From: Melioribacteraceae bacterium 4301-Me
Lineage (GTDB): Bacteria > Bacteroidota > Ignavibacteria > Ignavibacteriales > Melioribacteraceae
NCBI GenBank assembly: GCA_041538185.1
Contig: JBGORM010000001.1
Location: forward strand, 736,604 to 800,603
Direction: 5' to 3'
DNA: 64,000 bases
Part shown: one piece after another, positions 9,431 through 18,849 of the stretch
Layout of the letters: each line of letters starts with the position of its first letter
Position numbering within the stretch: position 1 is the stretch's first letter
Position numbers and translations under genes: made by a program
Notes under the pieces: generated by a model
What the model saw: only the letters and a program-made list of their open reading frames with translations
What the model was told of the DNA's origin: nothing
Database searches by the model: none

Positions 9431-10924
9431 TTAGTCGGTAAGCTTTTTATACAAATCTACGTATTTTTTAGCAGAATTCATCCAAGAAAAATTTGATTTC
9501 ATGCCGTTCTTCATAATTTTTCGCCAAGTATCTTTATCGTTACTAAAAATCTTTATTGCTTTTTTAATTTCAGTTAGCATTTCAGAGGCATTATACTTAT
9601 AGAATACAAAACCGTTGCCGGTTTCAGTTTTAGGATCGAACGGCTGAACAGTATCAGCTAAACCGCCAGTTGCTCTTACAATTGGAACGGTACCATAAAC
9701 TAAGCTGTACATTTGATTTAATCCGCATGGTTCATGTTTAGAAGGCATAAGGAACATATCTGAACCGGCCTCGATTAAATGTGCAAGTTCATCATCAAAG
9801 CCAAGATAACAAGAAAATTTTTGAGGAAATTTATGTGAAGCAGATTGAAAAAATTTTTGAAATTGTTTATCACCAGTACCTAATAGAACTAAATGTATGT
9901 TTAATTTCATCAGTTCGTTGAATGCTTTTTGAACAAGGTCTAATCCCTTATCAGGCAACAATCGTGAAATCATCCCTATGATAGGTACAGACTCGTCCGC
10001 TTCAAAACCAAAATTTTCTGCTAAAGCTTTTTTATTTTCGAACTTATCATCAATATTCTTAACAGAATACTTTTTCTTAATCAACGAATCAACCTCAGGA
10101 TGCCATATTGTATCATCAATTCCATTTATAATTCCATATATACACTCTTTCCGCTTAGAAAGAACAGGCAACAAATCCTTAGCAATATCTTTATCAGTAT
10201 ATAACTCTTTTGCATAAGTTTCGCTTACTGTATTAATAATATCAGAATATACTAACCCTGCTTTAAGAAAATTCACTTTTCCTTTATGAATAATTCCCTC
10301 CTCATTATCCACTTCTTCCGGTAAACCAGTTTTAGCAAAAGTAGAATGAGGAAAAATTCCTTGGAATGATAAATTATGGATAGTAAAAAGTGTTTTAATA
10401 GAAGTAAACAAAGGATGGTCTTTAAATTTTGTTTTAAGGTAAGCAGGTACTAAGCCGCACTGCCAATCATTACAATGAATTAAATCTGGCGTCCAGCCTA
10501 ATTTCTGAATTAACTCGAAGACGGACTTTGCTAACAAAATAAATCGTTCATCATTATCAGGAAAGTCCTCGCCGCTTAAAGGATCAGCATAAAGACTATG
10601 CCTGCTCCCAAAATATTCATGATTGTCTAAAAAATAAATTTGTACGCGGGTTTTGGGACCAATTAAAAACGATGACCTAAGGGAAAAAACTACTTCTTTT
10701 TCACCAATTTTTGTAGTGATATCTTTCAATCGAACTACTTCATGAATCTTATGTTTTCTTTCATCAATTGCGCCGTATTTTGGAACAACAATTCTAACAT
10801 GATGACCCAATTCCTGTAATTTTTGCGGTAAAGCAGAAGAAACATCTGCCAGTCCACCTGTCTTAATAAACGGTACGACTTCTGAAGTAACAAAAAGGAT
10901 TTTAAGTTTTTTTCCTGAGGGCAT
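9431..10924 (-). CDS. glgA: Glycogen synthase (ADP-glucose type)
   Basis: A 497-residue GT5-family glycosyltransferase that elongates alpha-1,4-glucan from ADP-glucose. The N-terminal KTGGLADV motif (residues 21-28) binds the nucleotide sugar, and the C-terminal EPCGLNQMYSLVYGTVPIVR block holds the catalytic glutamate. The length is normal for GlgA. It is the first gene of a leftward group and is divergent from hutI across a 138-bp interval. No other glycogen gene is present in the window. Confidence 0.93.
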   Translation of the reverse strand: MPSGKKLKILFVTSEVVPFIKTGGLADVSSALPQKLQELGHHVRIVVPKYGAIDERKHKIHEVVRLKDITTKIGEKEVVFSLRSSFLIGPKTRVQIYFLDNHEYFGSRHSLYADPLSGEDFPDNDERFILLAKSVFELIQKLGWTPDLIHCNDWQCGLVPAYLKTKFKDHPLFTSIKTLFTIHNLSFQGIFPHSTFAKTGLPEEVDNEEGIIHKGKVNFLKAGLVYSDIINTVSETYAKELYTDKDIAKDLLPVLSKRKECIYGIINGIDDTIWHPEVDSLIKKKYSVKNIDDKFENKKALAENFGFEADESVPIIGMISRLLPDKGLDLVQKAFNELMKLNIHLVLLGTGDKQFQKFFQSASHKFPQKFSCYLGFDDELAHLIEAGSDMFLMPSKHEPCGLNQMYSLVYGTVPIVRATGGLADTVQPFDPKTETGNGFVFYKYNASEMLTEIKKAIKIFSNDKDTWRKIMKNGMKSNFSWMNSAKKYVDLYKKLTD

Positions 10925-11062
10925 TTCGGTTAATCCTTTGATTTTTAATATCGAAATTTATGAAAATAATGACCCATTGACAAAAATATTAGCATATTTA
11001 ATAGTTACTCGCTAAGTTAAGGTGTCTTTTTTGAAAATTACTTTGTCTTTACTCTTTTCCAA

Positions 11063-12319
11063 ATGAAAAAAATTCTTTTAAATCCATCTCAAATAGTAAC
11101 TGTTAATACTAATGGTAAAAATTTGAAAAGAGGTGAAGAACTTGCCGATATTGAAGTGCTTACCGAACATTCAATTGTAACCGAAGACGAAATAATTAAA
11201 GATATAATTCCAAATTCAAAGGTAAACAAGTACAAATTTGATTTAATAATAGATGTAAAAAACAAGACGATTTTGCCTGGATTGGTCGAATGCCACACAC
11301 ACACTGCATTTATTGGCTCAAGAGCAAATGAGTTTATTCTGCGAACGCAGGGATTGCAATACGAGCAAATTGCAAATCAAGGCGGTGGAATACTATCGAC
11401 AGTTAAATCAGTACGTAATGCTTCTTACGATGATTTAATAGCAGCTATTAAACCAAAAATAAATAATTTCATTCAACAAGGTATAACAACGTTAGAAATA
11501 AAAAGTGGCTACGGTTTAAGTTATTATGATGAAATCAAGCTGCTACAAGTAATAAACCATTTTAGAAAGACAGAAGCAATTGATATAGTGCCAACCTTTC
11601 TTGGTGCACACACATTTCCATTAGAGTATAAGAATGAACAAGAAAAATATATCGAACTAATAAATAAACAGATATTGCCATTTATATCTAAAAATAAATT
11701 AGCTGAATTTTGTGATGCTTTTTGCGAGAAGACAGCTTTCAATCCTAAGCAAATAAGTTCTATATTTAATAAAGCCTTAGAGTTTGGCTTAAAACTAAAA
11801 TTACATACTGACCAATTTCACTCTATCGGCGGAATAAATTTAACATCTGATTATAAAATAACCTCCGTGGATCACCTCGAAGCAGTTACTGAAGAAGGAA
11901 TTAATAAAATATCTAAGTCAGACACTGCAGTTGTTCTTCTGCCTGGGGTTTCTTTTTTCTTAGACTATGAATACGCTCCGGCAAGAAAACTAATAGATTC
12001 AAATGCTATAATTGCTCTCTCTACTGATTATAACCCCGGCAGCTCCAACATTCAAAATCTTAGTTTAATTTTTGATCTTGCATTAATAAAAATGAAAATG
12101 AAACCAGAAGAAATCATTTCTGCTTATACGATTAATGCAGCAAAAGCCTTAGATAGAAATAAAATAATCGGCAGCATAGAAATAGGCAAACAAGCTGATT
12201 TTTCTGTATTCGATGTTGAGAATTACAACGAAATTTTTTATAACATTGGACAAAATACATGCAACATGACAATTAAAAAAGGAAATATTATTTATAAAAA
12301 AAATGAGAAGGTTTTATGA
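11063..12319 (+). CDS. hutI: Imidazolonepropionase
   Basis: A 418-residue amidohydrolase that opens imidazolone propionate to N-formimino-L-glutamate, the third step of histidine degradation. The metal-binding ECHTHTAFIGSR motif near residue 77 and the later LHTDQFHSIGG and STDYNPGSS blocks are typical. It overlaps the next gene by 4 nt (ATGA-type), so they are translationally coupled. HutH and HutU, the first two enzymes, are not in this window. No binding site for a regulator was identified upstream. Confidence 0.95.
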   Translation: MKKILLNPSQIVTVNTNGKNLKRGEELADIEVLTEHSIVTEDEIIKDIIPNSKVNKYKFDLIIDVKNKTILPGLVECHTHTAFIGSRANEFILRTQGLQYEQIANQGGGILSTVKSVRNASYDDLIAAIKPKINNFIQQGITTLEIKSGYGLSYYDEIKLLQVINHFRKTEAIDIVPTFLGAHTFPLEYKNEQEKYIELINKQILPFISKNKLAEFCDAFCEKTAFNPKQISSIFNKALEFGLKLKLHTDQFHSIGGINLTSDYKITSVDHLEAVTEEGINKISKSDTAVVLLPGVSFFLDYEYAPARKLIDSNAIIALSTDYNPGSSNIQNLSLIFDLALIKMKMKPEEIISAYTINAAKALDRNKIIGSIEIGKQADFSVFDVENYNEIFYNIGQNTCNMTIKKGNIIYKKNEKVL

Positions 12320-13332
12320 AAATCATCGAATGTGTACCTAACTTTAGCGAAGGTAAAAATTTAGATACCTTCAATAAAATTAGAGAAGCAATTAATTCTA
12401 CAAAAGATGTCAAATTACTGAGTCTTGAACCAGATGCAGATTATAATAGAGTTGTAGTTACTTTTGCGGGAAATGAAAGTGGAGTGCTTAATGGTGCTAT
12501 AAACGCATGCAAAGCAGCAGCATCATGCATAGACATGAGAAAGCACAAAGGTGAACACCCTCGAATTGGTGCAATTGATGTGGTACCTTTCATTCCAGTT
12601 GCTAATACTTCCACAGAAGAGTGTGTAAAAATATCCGAAGAATTTGGGAAAATCATTTCAAAAGAACTTAATGTGCCAGTATATTTATATGAAGATGCAG
12701 CAAAAAAACCTGAACGCAAAACTTTAGCAAATATCCGTAAAGGTGAATATGAAGGACTAAAAGAAAAACTAAAAGATCCAAACTGGTATCCTGACTTCGG
12801 TGAACCTGTATTTAATGAAAAACTAGGTGCTATTGTGACTGGTTCAAGGTTCTTTTTAATTGCATACAACGTTAATATTGATTCTACAGATGTTCAATAT
12901 GCAAAAAGAATAGCAGAAATATTAAGAGAAAGCGGTTACCCCAAAAGAGATGAAAGTGGCAATGTTATGAAGATTAATGGACAAACCATAAGGGTGCCTG
13001 GCAAACTTAAAGCTGTACAAGGAATGGGAGTAACTCTGGAAAAATTTAATATTACTCAAGTATCTATGAACTTAAAAAATTATACTGTTACACCTCTACA
13101 TGTTGCTTATGAGGAAGTAAAAAAAGAAGCCGATAAGTTAGGCGTGAAAGTAAAAGGAAGTGAAATAGTAGGATTAGTGCCTTTACAAGCTATCCTTCAA
13201 GCCGGCAGATTTTATACTAATTGTAAAGAAGAAAATGAAAATCTATTAATAAATGCTGCAATAGAAAACTTGGGTTTAAACAGCCTTCATGAGTTCAAAC
13301 CCGAAGAAAAAATTATAGAATATATGATTTAG
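12316..13332 (+). CDS. ftcD: Glutamate formimidoyltransferase
   Basis: A 338-residue single-domain enzyme that transfers the formimino group from formiminoglutamate to tetrahydrofolate, releasing glutamate. The opening ECVPNFSEGKN and the KGEHPRIGAIDVVPF block are strong family signatures. In animals this activity is fused to the cyclodeaminase; here the two are separate adjacent genes. The start ATG overlaps the end of hutI, and the cyclodeaminase follows after 50 nt. Confidence 0.93.
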   Translation: MKIIECVPNFSEGKNLDTFNKIREAINSTKDVKLLSLEPDADYNRVVVTFAGNESGVLNGAINACKAAASCIDMRKHKGEHPRIGAIDVVPFIPVANTSTEECVKISEEFGKIISKELNVPVYLYEDAAKKPERKTLANIRKGEYEGLKEKLKDPNWYPDFGEPVFNEKLGAIVTGSRFFLIAYNVNIDSTDVQYAKRIAEILRESGYPKRDESGNVMKINGQTIRVPGKLKAVQGMGVTLEKFNITQVSMNLKNYTVTPLHVAYEEVKKEADKLGVKVKGSEIVGLVPLQAILQAGRFYTNCKEENENLLINAAIENLGLNSLHEFKPEEKIIEYMI

Positions 13333-13382
13333 TAATTAAGTTAGCTTAACAATAGGAACTTACAACATAATAAAGGGAATAT

Positions 13383-14021
13383 ATGAATCACATGAAAACA
13401 ATTGATGATTATCTGAAAGAACTGTCGTCCAGCTCACCAACGCCAGGGGGTGGAAATGTATCCGCTTTCTGCGGCGCATTAGCTTCAAGTCTTGCACTAA
13501 TGGTTTGCAACCTAACAATAGGCAAAAAAAAATATGCCGAAGTTGAAAATACAATGCAAGAATTAAAACTAAAATTTGAGACCTACCAAAAAAAGTTTAT
13601 AGAACTATCCGAAAAGGATAATGAAGCTTTCAACTCTGTAATGGAAGCATACAAACTACCAAAAGATACTGATGAGCAAAAAGAAACTCGGTCAAAAAAA
13701 ATTGAAGAGGCAACTTTTAATTCTGCAGAAATTCCTTCTGAGGTAATTAAAACTTGCTATGAAATGATGCCTCTTATTAAAGATATATCAGAAAAAGGAA
13801 ATGTAAATTCTATTTCTGACGCTGGTGTTGCTGCATTATTGATTTCTTTAGCTGCAGAAGGTGCTTATTTAAATGTTTTAATTAACTGCAATGCACTTAC
13901 AAATCAAACCTTAGCAAATGAATTAAGAAAACAAGTTGGCATCCTTTTACAAGAAGTTACTTCAAATGCTCGTTTAATAAATCAAACAATTATTTCTAAA
14001 TTAAGCTCAAAAGCTAATTAG
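13383..14021 (+). CDS. Formimidoyltetrahydrofolate cyclodeaminase
   Basis: A 212-residue all-helical protein of the FTCD_C/cyclodeaminase family. It converts 5-formimino-THF to 5,10-methenyl-THF and ammonia, completing the salvage of histidine carbon and nitrogen. The SPTPGGGNVSAFCGALA block (residues 17-33) is diagnostic. Two ATG codons are available (13383 and 13392); AAAGGG upstream fits either. It follows ftcD and precedes the muramidase gene by 7 nt. Cyclohydrolase FchA-type members look similar, but the neighbour ftcD favours the deaminase. Confidence 0.88.
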   Translation: MNHMKTIDDYLKELSSSSPTPGGGNVSAFCGALASSLALMVCNLTIGKKKYAEVENTMQELKLKFETYQKKFIELSEKDNEAFNSVMEAYKLPKDTDEQKETRSKKIEEATFNSAEIPSEVIKTCYEMMPLIKDISEKGNVNSISDAGVAALLISLAAEGAYLNVLINCNALTNQTLANELRKQVGILLQEVTSNARLINQTIISKLSSKAN

Positions 14022-14028
14022 CAAATAC

Positions 14029-15255
14029 ATGAAAAGATTAGTGTTGTACTTGTTTTTTGTCCCATTACTTTTTTTAAATGGCAAAGTACTATTAGGAATT
14101 GATGTACTGCAAAAAAGTAATTTCTCCTTATTGAAAGGTAAACGGGTAGGCTTAATTACAAATCAAACAGGTTATAACAGCAAATTAAAATCTACTATTG
14201 AAATTTTTACATCCCAAAAAGAATTTAAGTTAGTAGCCCTTTTTTCCCCTGAGCATGGGATTGATGGTATATTTTCTGCCGGACAACCATATAATAATCA
14301 TATTGATAAAAAAACAGGCTTAATGGTTTATTCATTATACGGTAATTTTAAAAAACCAGAAAAATATATGCTGAAAGGAATAGATGTACTTGTCTACGAT
14401 ATCCAAGATACAGGCATAAGAGCATACACTTACATCACTACACTTGGCTTGTGCATGGAAGCCGCTGCAGAAAATAATATTGAATTTGTTGTATTAGATC
14501 GACCTAATCCACTTGGCGGTGTAAGGGTGGAAGGAAACATTGTTGAAGATAATTTTATTTCTTTTGTCTCACCTTATAAAATTCCTTATGTATACGGATT
14601 AACATGTGGAGAATTGGCTAGATTGATTAATGATGAGGGAATGTTATCAAGTAAAGTTAAATGTAAATTAACAGTAGTACCCATGCGAGGATGGCAAAGG
14701 AAAATGCAGTTTAACGATACAGGCTTAATTTGGCTGCCAACTTCTACTCATGTGCCCTATCCATTTACCCCATATTATCAAGTTGCAACTGGAATTGTTG
14801 GCGAGTTACAAACAATGTCGATAGGTATTGGAAATACACTGCCATTTCAAACTTTTGGAGCTACTTGGATTAACGGAGATTCTTTAGCAACAGCTATGAA
14901 TAAACTTGGCTTGCCGGGATTACTATTCACGCCAATTTCTTATATCCCATATTATGGTACCTTTAAAGACTCAGTTATTTCTGGTGTATTGATTCATATC
15001 ACTGATATAAATCGCGTAAACTTGATGAAAATACAATTTTATTTATTGGAAATTATACATAAAATGTACCCTGCTAAAGATATTTTTAAGCAAGCTAAAG
15101 ATTCAAGAATAAAAATGTTCGATAATGTGTTAGGTACTGATAAGTTAAGGAAAATATTTACTAATAGATGGCGTACATCTGATATAAGCTCACTTCTTAT
15201 ACAAGATATAGAAAATTTTAAAAAGCTTTCAAAAAAATATTACCTATACGAATGA
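14029..15255 (+). CDS. namZ: DUF1343 exo-beta-N-acetylmuramidase, NamZ-like
   Basis: A 408-residue exported protein with a signal peptide in its first 23 residues. It has the DUF1343 core: GKRVGLITNQTG near 38, FSPEHGIDG near 76, VYDIQDTGIRAYTY near 123 and DRPNPLGG near 158. Members of this family (NamZ) release terminal N-acetylmuramic acid from peptidoglycan fragments, a cell-wall salvage step. The link to the histidine-degradation genes upstream is only positional (7-nt gap). No clear intrinsic terminator follows. Confidence 0.82.
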   Translation: MKRLVLYLFFVPLLFLNGKVLLGIDVLQKSNFSLLKGKRVGLITNQTGYNSKLKSTIEIFTSQKEFKLVALFSPEHGIDGIFSAGQPYNNHIDKKTGLMVYSLYGNFKKPEKYMLKGIDVLVYDIQDTGIRAYTYITTLGLCMEAAAENNIEFVVLDRPNPLGGVRVEGNIVEDNFISFVSPYKIPYVYGLTCGELARLINDEGMLSSKVKCKLTVVPMRGWQRKMQFNDTGLIWLPTSTHVPYPFTPYYQVATGIVGELQTMSIGIGNTLPFQTFGATWINGDSLATAMNKLGLPGLLFTPISYIPYYGTFKDSVISGVLIHITDINRVNLMKIQFYLLEIIHKMYPAKDIFKQAKDSRIKMFDNVLGTDKLRKIFTNRWRTSDISSLLIQDIENFKKLSKKYYLYE

Positions 15256-15460
15256 TGCCTTTCCTAATAACTACTCAAAAGCTAATAGTTTTTACCCCAA
15301 CTATTCATTAGAAAATTATATACTCGCACTTACTTGTCACTTTCCTACATGATATCCATATTTACCCCTATTATTCACAGATTATCCTTCTTACTTTATT
15401 CTTGTCCCTTTTATTTTGATTATAATTGCTTTTAATATCTCTTAGATTAATTATCATTTC

Positions 15461-15918
15461 ATAAGGTAATAAGGTTAATTTAATCTTGTTAGTGCTTTGT
15501 TATTAAGGTTTACTTCAGCTATTAGCATACCCTCTTTCTAAGCTTATGCAATGTTTTTACCCTGCTAAATCATATTAATAAAATATCTTCGTTCATAAAA
15601 ACATTAGTCAGTTTTCCCTAACCTTAGTAACATGTCTTCAATCTCAAGAACTTAAACTTATTACCTTATTTTTTAAGAACTCATTTTTATAAGCTAATAA
15701 GGTTAATCTCAATTAGGAAATGCTTTGTTACTAAGGTTATCTTTGTTAACAACTTAATTTTCTTTTAAGGTTATGCAATGTTTTTTTCACTTACTCATTC
15801 TTAGCAAAATATTTCTTTTCATAAAAATCTTAGTTCTTTTCCCTAACCTTAGTAACATACCCTATGCTTCACAGGAGCTCAACCTTTGAGAATTTACCAC
15901 ATTGTGGATTACCTTATT
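15461..15918. repeat. Two diverged tandem copies of a ~228-bp non-coding unit
   Basis: Matching blocks recur at an offset of 225-228 bp. Examples are AATAAGGTTAAT (15468 and 15696), TGCTTTGTTA/TTAAGG (15493 and 15721), TATGCAATGTTTTT (15545 and 15772) and TTTTCCCTAACCTTAGTAAC (15612 and 15837). In the second copy TGTTACTAAGGTTA near 15726 is the exact reverse complement of TAACCTTAGTAACA near 15843, and the first copy has the same pair with one change. No open reading frame spans the unit. It could be a duplicated small RNA or the remains of a non-autonomous mobile element. The rest of 15256-16123 shows nothing else beyond a dispersed repeat at its right end. Confidence 0.7.
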
Positions 15919-15977
15919 ACCCAAACTTCTTTCTATACATTAGCTAATAATATTAACCCACTTTGGTTACGGCTTAT

Positions 15978-16060
15978 CGGCCCGAAGGGCAAATCACGAA
16001 GTGATGGATTCCCATTTTCCTAACCTGTTAGAAGCTGTTGGAAAATTTGGGGTTAATTTT
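15978..16060. repeat. Dispersed palindromic repeat (copy 1)
   Basis: Two short hairpins (GCCCGAAGGGC and ATCACGAAGTGAT) are followed by a block whose reverse complement reads TTAACCCCAAATTTTCC and then CTAACAGGTTA. The same order of words, with differences, occurs at 20950-21076 on the opposite strand. The hairpin plus GGATTCCCAT also resembles short stretches at 21031-21060 and 32273-32300. It lies just upstream of the Ig-like lipoprotein's 3' end and has no coding potential. Confidence 0.5.
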
Positions 16061-16123
16061 AAAGAGCGTGCTTTGAGAGTAAAAAATTGTTATTAAAAAA
16101 ACAGCAAATAAATATATGGATTT

Positions 16124-17803
16124 TTACTGTATCACCACATCACCAATTGGCCACCGTGCTCGTACGTTTAACGTATCAGCATAGTAGCTAAATTTTTCTG
16201 ATGGTTCAAATGGATAAACTTTTCCATTATCGTATTTCCCATTATTATTTTTATCAATAAAATACCATAATAAATATTTACCGGGTAAAATCTTATTAAA
16301 TTCAAACGCTCCGTTTGCCTGCACCTTACTTTTATATTTAATTCCTTCGCTGCCAGTATTATCCAGTACTGCATAAGCATCAACTCCAACTGATAAATTT
16401 TTTATCGAACCAGTTACAGCTGAATAGTCTAATTCACTATCAGTAACAAAATTCAATGTAATAACAGTATCAAGCTTATTACCGGAAATATCGGTCAACT
16501 CACTCATGTCAACTTTCAATTGATAATTAGTATTTGGTTTTAATTTTTTGTCGATTTCAATTAGAAAATTAGCGTCATCTATTCGGTTTATTTTAATTGG
16601 GTAACTTTCATTTTTAGAGCCAAAAAATGAAAGCGCCTTTAAGAAGCTGGCGGAATCTATTGCATCGTTAAACACCAAATTTACAATTGGTTTGGTAAAA
16701 GATAGTTTTTCTTTAATTGGTATTCCTTCCTTTTTGATTAATCTTACAGGCATTGTATCCGGTTTTGTTACAACATAAACTTGCAGGGAATCTAATTTAG
16801 AATGATTATTTTGTAGGTCAGGTATATTTCTCGAGAACAAAAACACCCTATCATTCTCACTAAAATCATTTTCGAAAGCAATTGAGTATTGATTTTTTCT
16901 GGCTTGTCCCTTAAAAAAATATTTAGGTATAATTTTTAAATTAATTGTTGAGTCGAACAAATAAAAATTACTTGCACGTGTATTAACGCTATCAATACTT
17001 TTATTAAATTCAACGAGGATATGATTTTTGTCGGTCATTCTTGCAAAAGTAATTTTTGGCAATGTGGTATCAGTCATAGAAAGTTGAAAATCAATCCCTG
17101 TTTTTTGATTGTCTTTTTCATTTAGGAGAATATCTGAGGAGTAACATCCGAACATATCATCTTGCGGGTTATATTTTAAGTCGCGGTATTTATCCAAAAT
17201 TGCAAAAACACGATAAACACCGTCGGAAATTCCTACCAATTTATAGAAGCCGTTATTTCCAACTTGCGAAATAAAATCTGGTTTTTGCACTAAAGGATTT
17301 ACAGATGAATCTTTCAATATTTTGTATGCAAAAATCATAGTTCCCGAAATATTGTTGCCATAGACTTTACCAGAAATAGTGCCGTTATAGATTTTATCGC
17401 CAGTCGAAAATGCAAATGTTACAGCTTCTGCCATTTTATTTCCATTATTAATATCTTTTACATCAGTACCAATTGTTATGGTGTAAGTAGTATTTTTCTT
17501 TAGTGAATCTCGGAAACTTACTCTTAAAGTTCTGCCGCTCCAATCATATTCTTTTTGTCCTTCAACTGAAGGTGAAATAAAAATAGATTCTATCACAGAT
17601 CTTTTGTCTACATATTCAGAAAAAGTAATTTCGAAGTAATTTTCATGATAATTTATAGTGCCGTCTGCAGGGAAAATTTCTATTATTTTAGGAGGGGTTT
17701 TGTCAATTGGTCCTCCGCCTGGCGGCAATTGATTAGCACATTTAAGCATAACAATAGAGCAGATAATTGCAAAAATTATTTTGAAGTTTGCAGCTTTCGC
17801 CAT
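16124..17803 (-). CDS. Exported Ig-like-domain lipoprotein
   Basis: A 559-residue protein beginning with a lipoprotein signal (hydrophobic residues 7-20, then LKCANQLPPGGGP). An N-terminal bacterial Ig-like (Big_5/SbsA-type) domain covers about residues 36-130; its strand pattern TPPKIIEIFPADG to VTFAFSTG is typical. A second Ig-like domain appears near residues 355-455 (KLKPNTNYQLKVDMSEL, then TLNFVTD). The C-terminus looks like a carboxypeptidase-regulatory-type beta sandwich (GSIKNLSVGVDAYAVL to GKYLLWYFIDKNNNGKYD). The gene overlaps mltG by 28 nt. A role at the cell surface is likely; the specific function is unknown. Confidence 0.75.
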   Translation of the reverse strand: MAKAANFKIIFAIICSIVMLKCANQLPPGGGPIDKTPPKIIEIFPADGTINYHENYFEITFSEYVDKRSVIESIFISPSVEGQKEYDWSGRTLRVSFRDSLKKNTTYTITIGTDVKDINNGNKMAEAVTFAFSTGDKIYNGTISGKVYGNNISGTMIFAYKILKDSSVNPLVQKPDFISQVGNNGFYKLVGISDGVYRVFAILDKYRDLKYNPQDDMFGCYSSDILLNEKDNQKTGIDFQLSMTDTTLPKITFARMTDKNHILVEFNKSIDSVNTRASNFYLFDSTINLKIIPKYFFKGQARKNQYSIAFENDFSENDRVFLFSRNIPDLQNNHSKLDSLQVYVVTKPDTMPVRLIKKEGIPIKEKLSFTKPIVNLVFNDAIDSASFLKALSFFGSKNESYPIKINRIDDANFLIEIDKKLKPNTNYQLKVDMSELTDISGNKLDTVITLNFVTDSELDYSAVTGSIKNLSVGVDAYAVLDNTGSEGIKYKSKVQANGAFEFNKILPGKYLLWYFIDKNNNGKYDNGKVYPFEPSEKFSYYADTLNVRARWPIGDVVIQ

Positions 17804-18822
17804 TCTCTGTATTTTCTCACATTAATGAGATGTTCTTTTTCATTTTTAGCAAAAAGATGGCCCCCATTGCCGTCGGCCACAAAATAGTAATAATTATGTT
17901 TCTCAGGGTACAACGCTGCATAAATAGCATCTTTGCCGGGATTATTAATTGGTGACGGAGGCAAACCGTTATAAAGATAAGTATTGTATTTAGAATCAAT
18001 AAGTAAATTTTTGTAGTAGATTTTGTTTTTATGTTTATCTCTAATTAAATATTGAATTGTTGGGTCTGCTTGTAAAAGCATCCCCTTTTTCAATCTATTG
18101 TGGTAAACGCCAGATATACGTCTAAATTCAGAAACTTTATTTGATTCAGCATCAATTATCGATGCTAAAGTGAGAACTTGATTCATGGTCATGTTCAGTT
18201 CTTTCATCCGCTCTTTTATCGTGTCTGTAAAAATTCTATACATTGCATTTTTTAGTCTCAATATTACATCAACAGCAGTCGAATTCCTAAAAAAATAATA
18301 AGTATCAGGCAAAAGATACCCCTCTAACTTTTCTGAATGCACCCCGATTTGGTTTAAGAAATTTTTATCATTACTTAACCTCATAAATTCAGTTGAGTCA
18401 ATTCCAAGCGAATCTTTAAGCAGTTTTGCGAGATTGTTTTGCCAAATTCCCTCTGGGATTGTAATTCGAATTTCTTTTTCGGGCTCACCTTTTAGTAAAA
18501 GTTCAATCAGTTGAAGATAGCTAAGCCCATTTGGAATTTGATATCGTCCTGCTTTAATTTTTCTTTCAGCACCATACAAAACAGCAGCTATCTTCATGTT
18601 AGTTTTATTTGGTATAACATTTTTTTTATATAAAGAATCAACAACTTGAGATAAAGTTAACCCTTTTGGAATATCAACAGAAACTGGTTCTTTTTCATTA
18701 TAATAGTTAGGAGAAAAAAACGTAAATAGAAGTAACCCTAACACAAAACCAAAGAAAATAGAAACTAAGTATATATCGTTGTTACTTAAAAGCGATTTTG
18801 AATTTGAGAAATAAAATTTCAT
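17776..18822 (-). CDS. mltG: Endolytic murein transglycosylase MltG
   Basis: A 348-residue YceG/MltG-family enzyme. One N-terminal transmembrane segment (about residues 17-36) is followed by a LysM-like region (VDIPKGLTLSQVVDSLYKK) and the catalytic domain. Diagnostic blocks are LASIIDAESN, with the catalytic glutamate near residue 227, then GVYHNRLKKGMLLQADPT and the C-terminal YNTYLYNGLPPSPINNPG. MltG cuts nascent glycan strands and so sets their length. The gene follows tsaD by 27 nt and its end overlaps the Ig-like lipoprotein gene. Confidence 0.93.
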   Translation of the reverse strand: MKFYFSNSKSLLSNNDIYLVSIFFGFVLGLLLFTFFSPNYYNEKEPVSVDIPKGLTLSQVVDSLYKKNVIPNKTNMKIAAVLYGAERKIKAGRYQIPNGLSYLQLIELLLKGEPEKEIRITIPEGIWQNNLAKLLKDSLGIDSTEFMRLSNDKNFLNQIGVHSEKLEGYLLPDTYYFFRNSTAVDVILRLKNAMYRIFTDTIKERMKELNMTMNQVLTLASIIDAESNKVSEFRRISGVYHNRLKKGMLLQADPTIQYLIRDKHKNKIYYKNLLIDSKYNTYLYNGLPPSPINNPGKDAIYAALYPEKHNYYYFVADGNGGHLFAKNEKEHLINVRKYREWRKLQTSK

Positions 18823-18849
18823 TTGAATTGCAGAATGATTTTAAATAAT

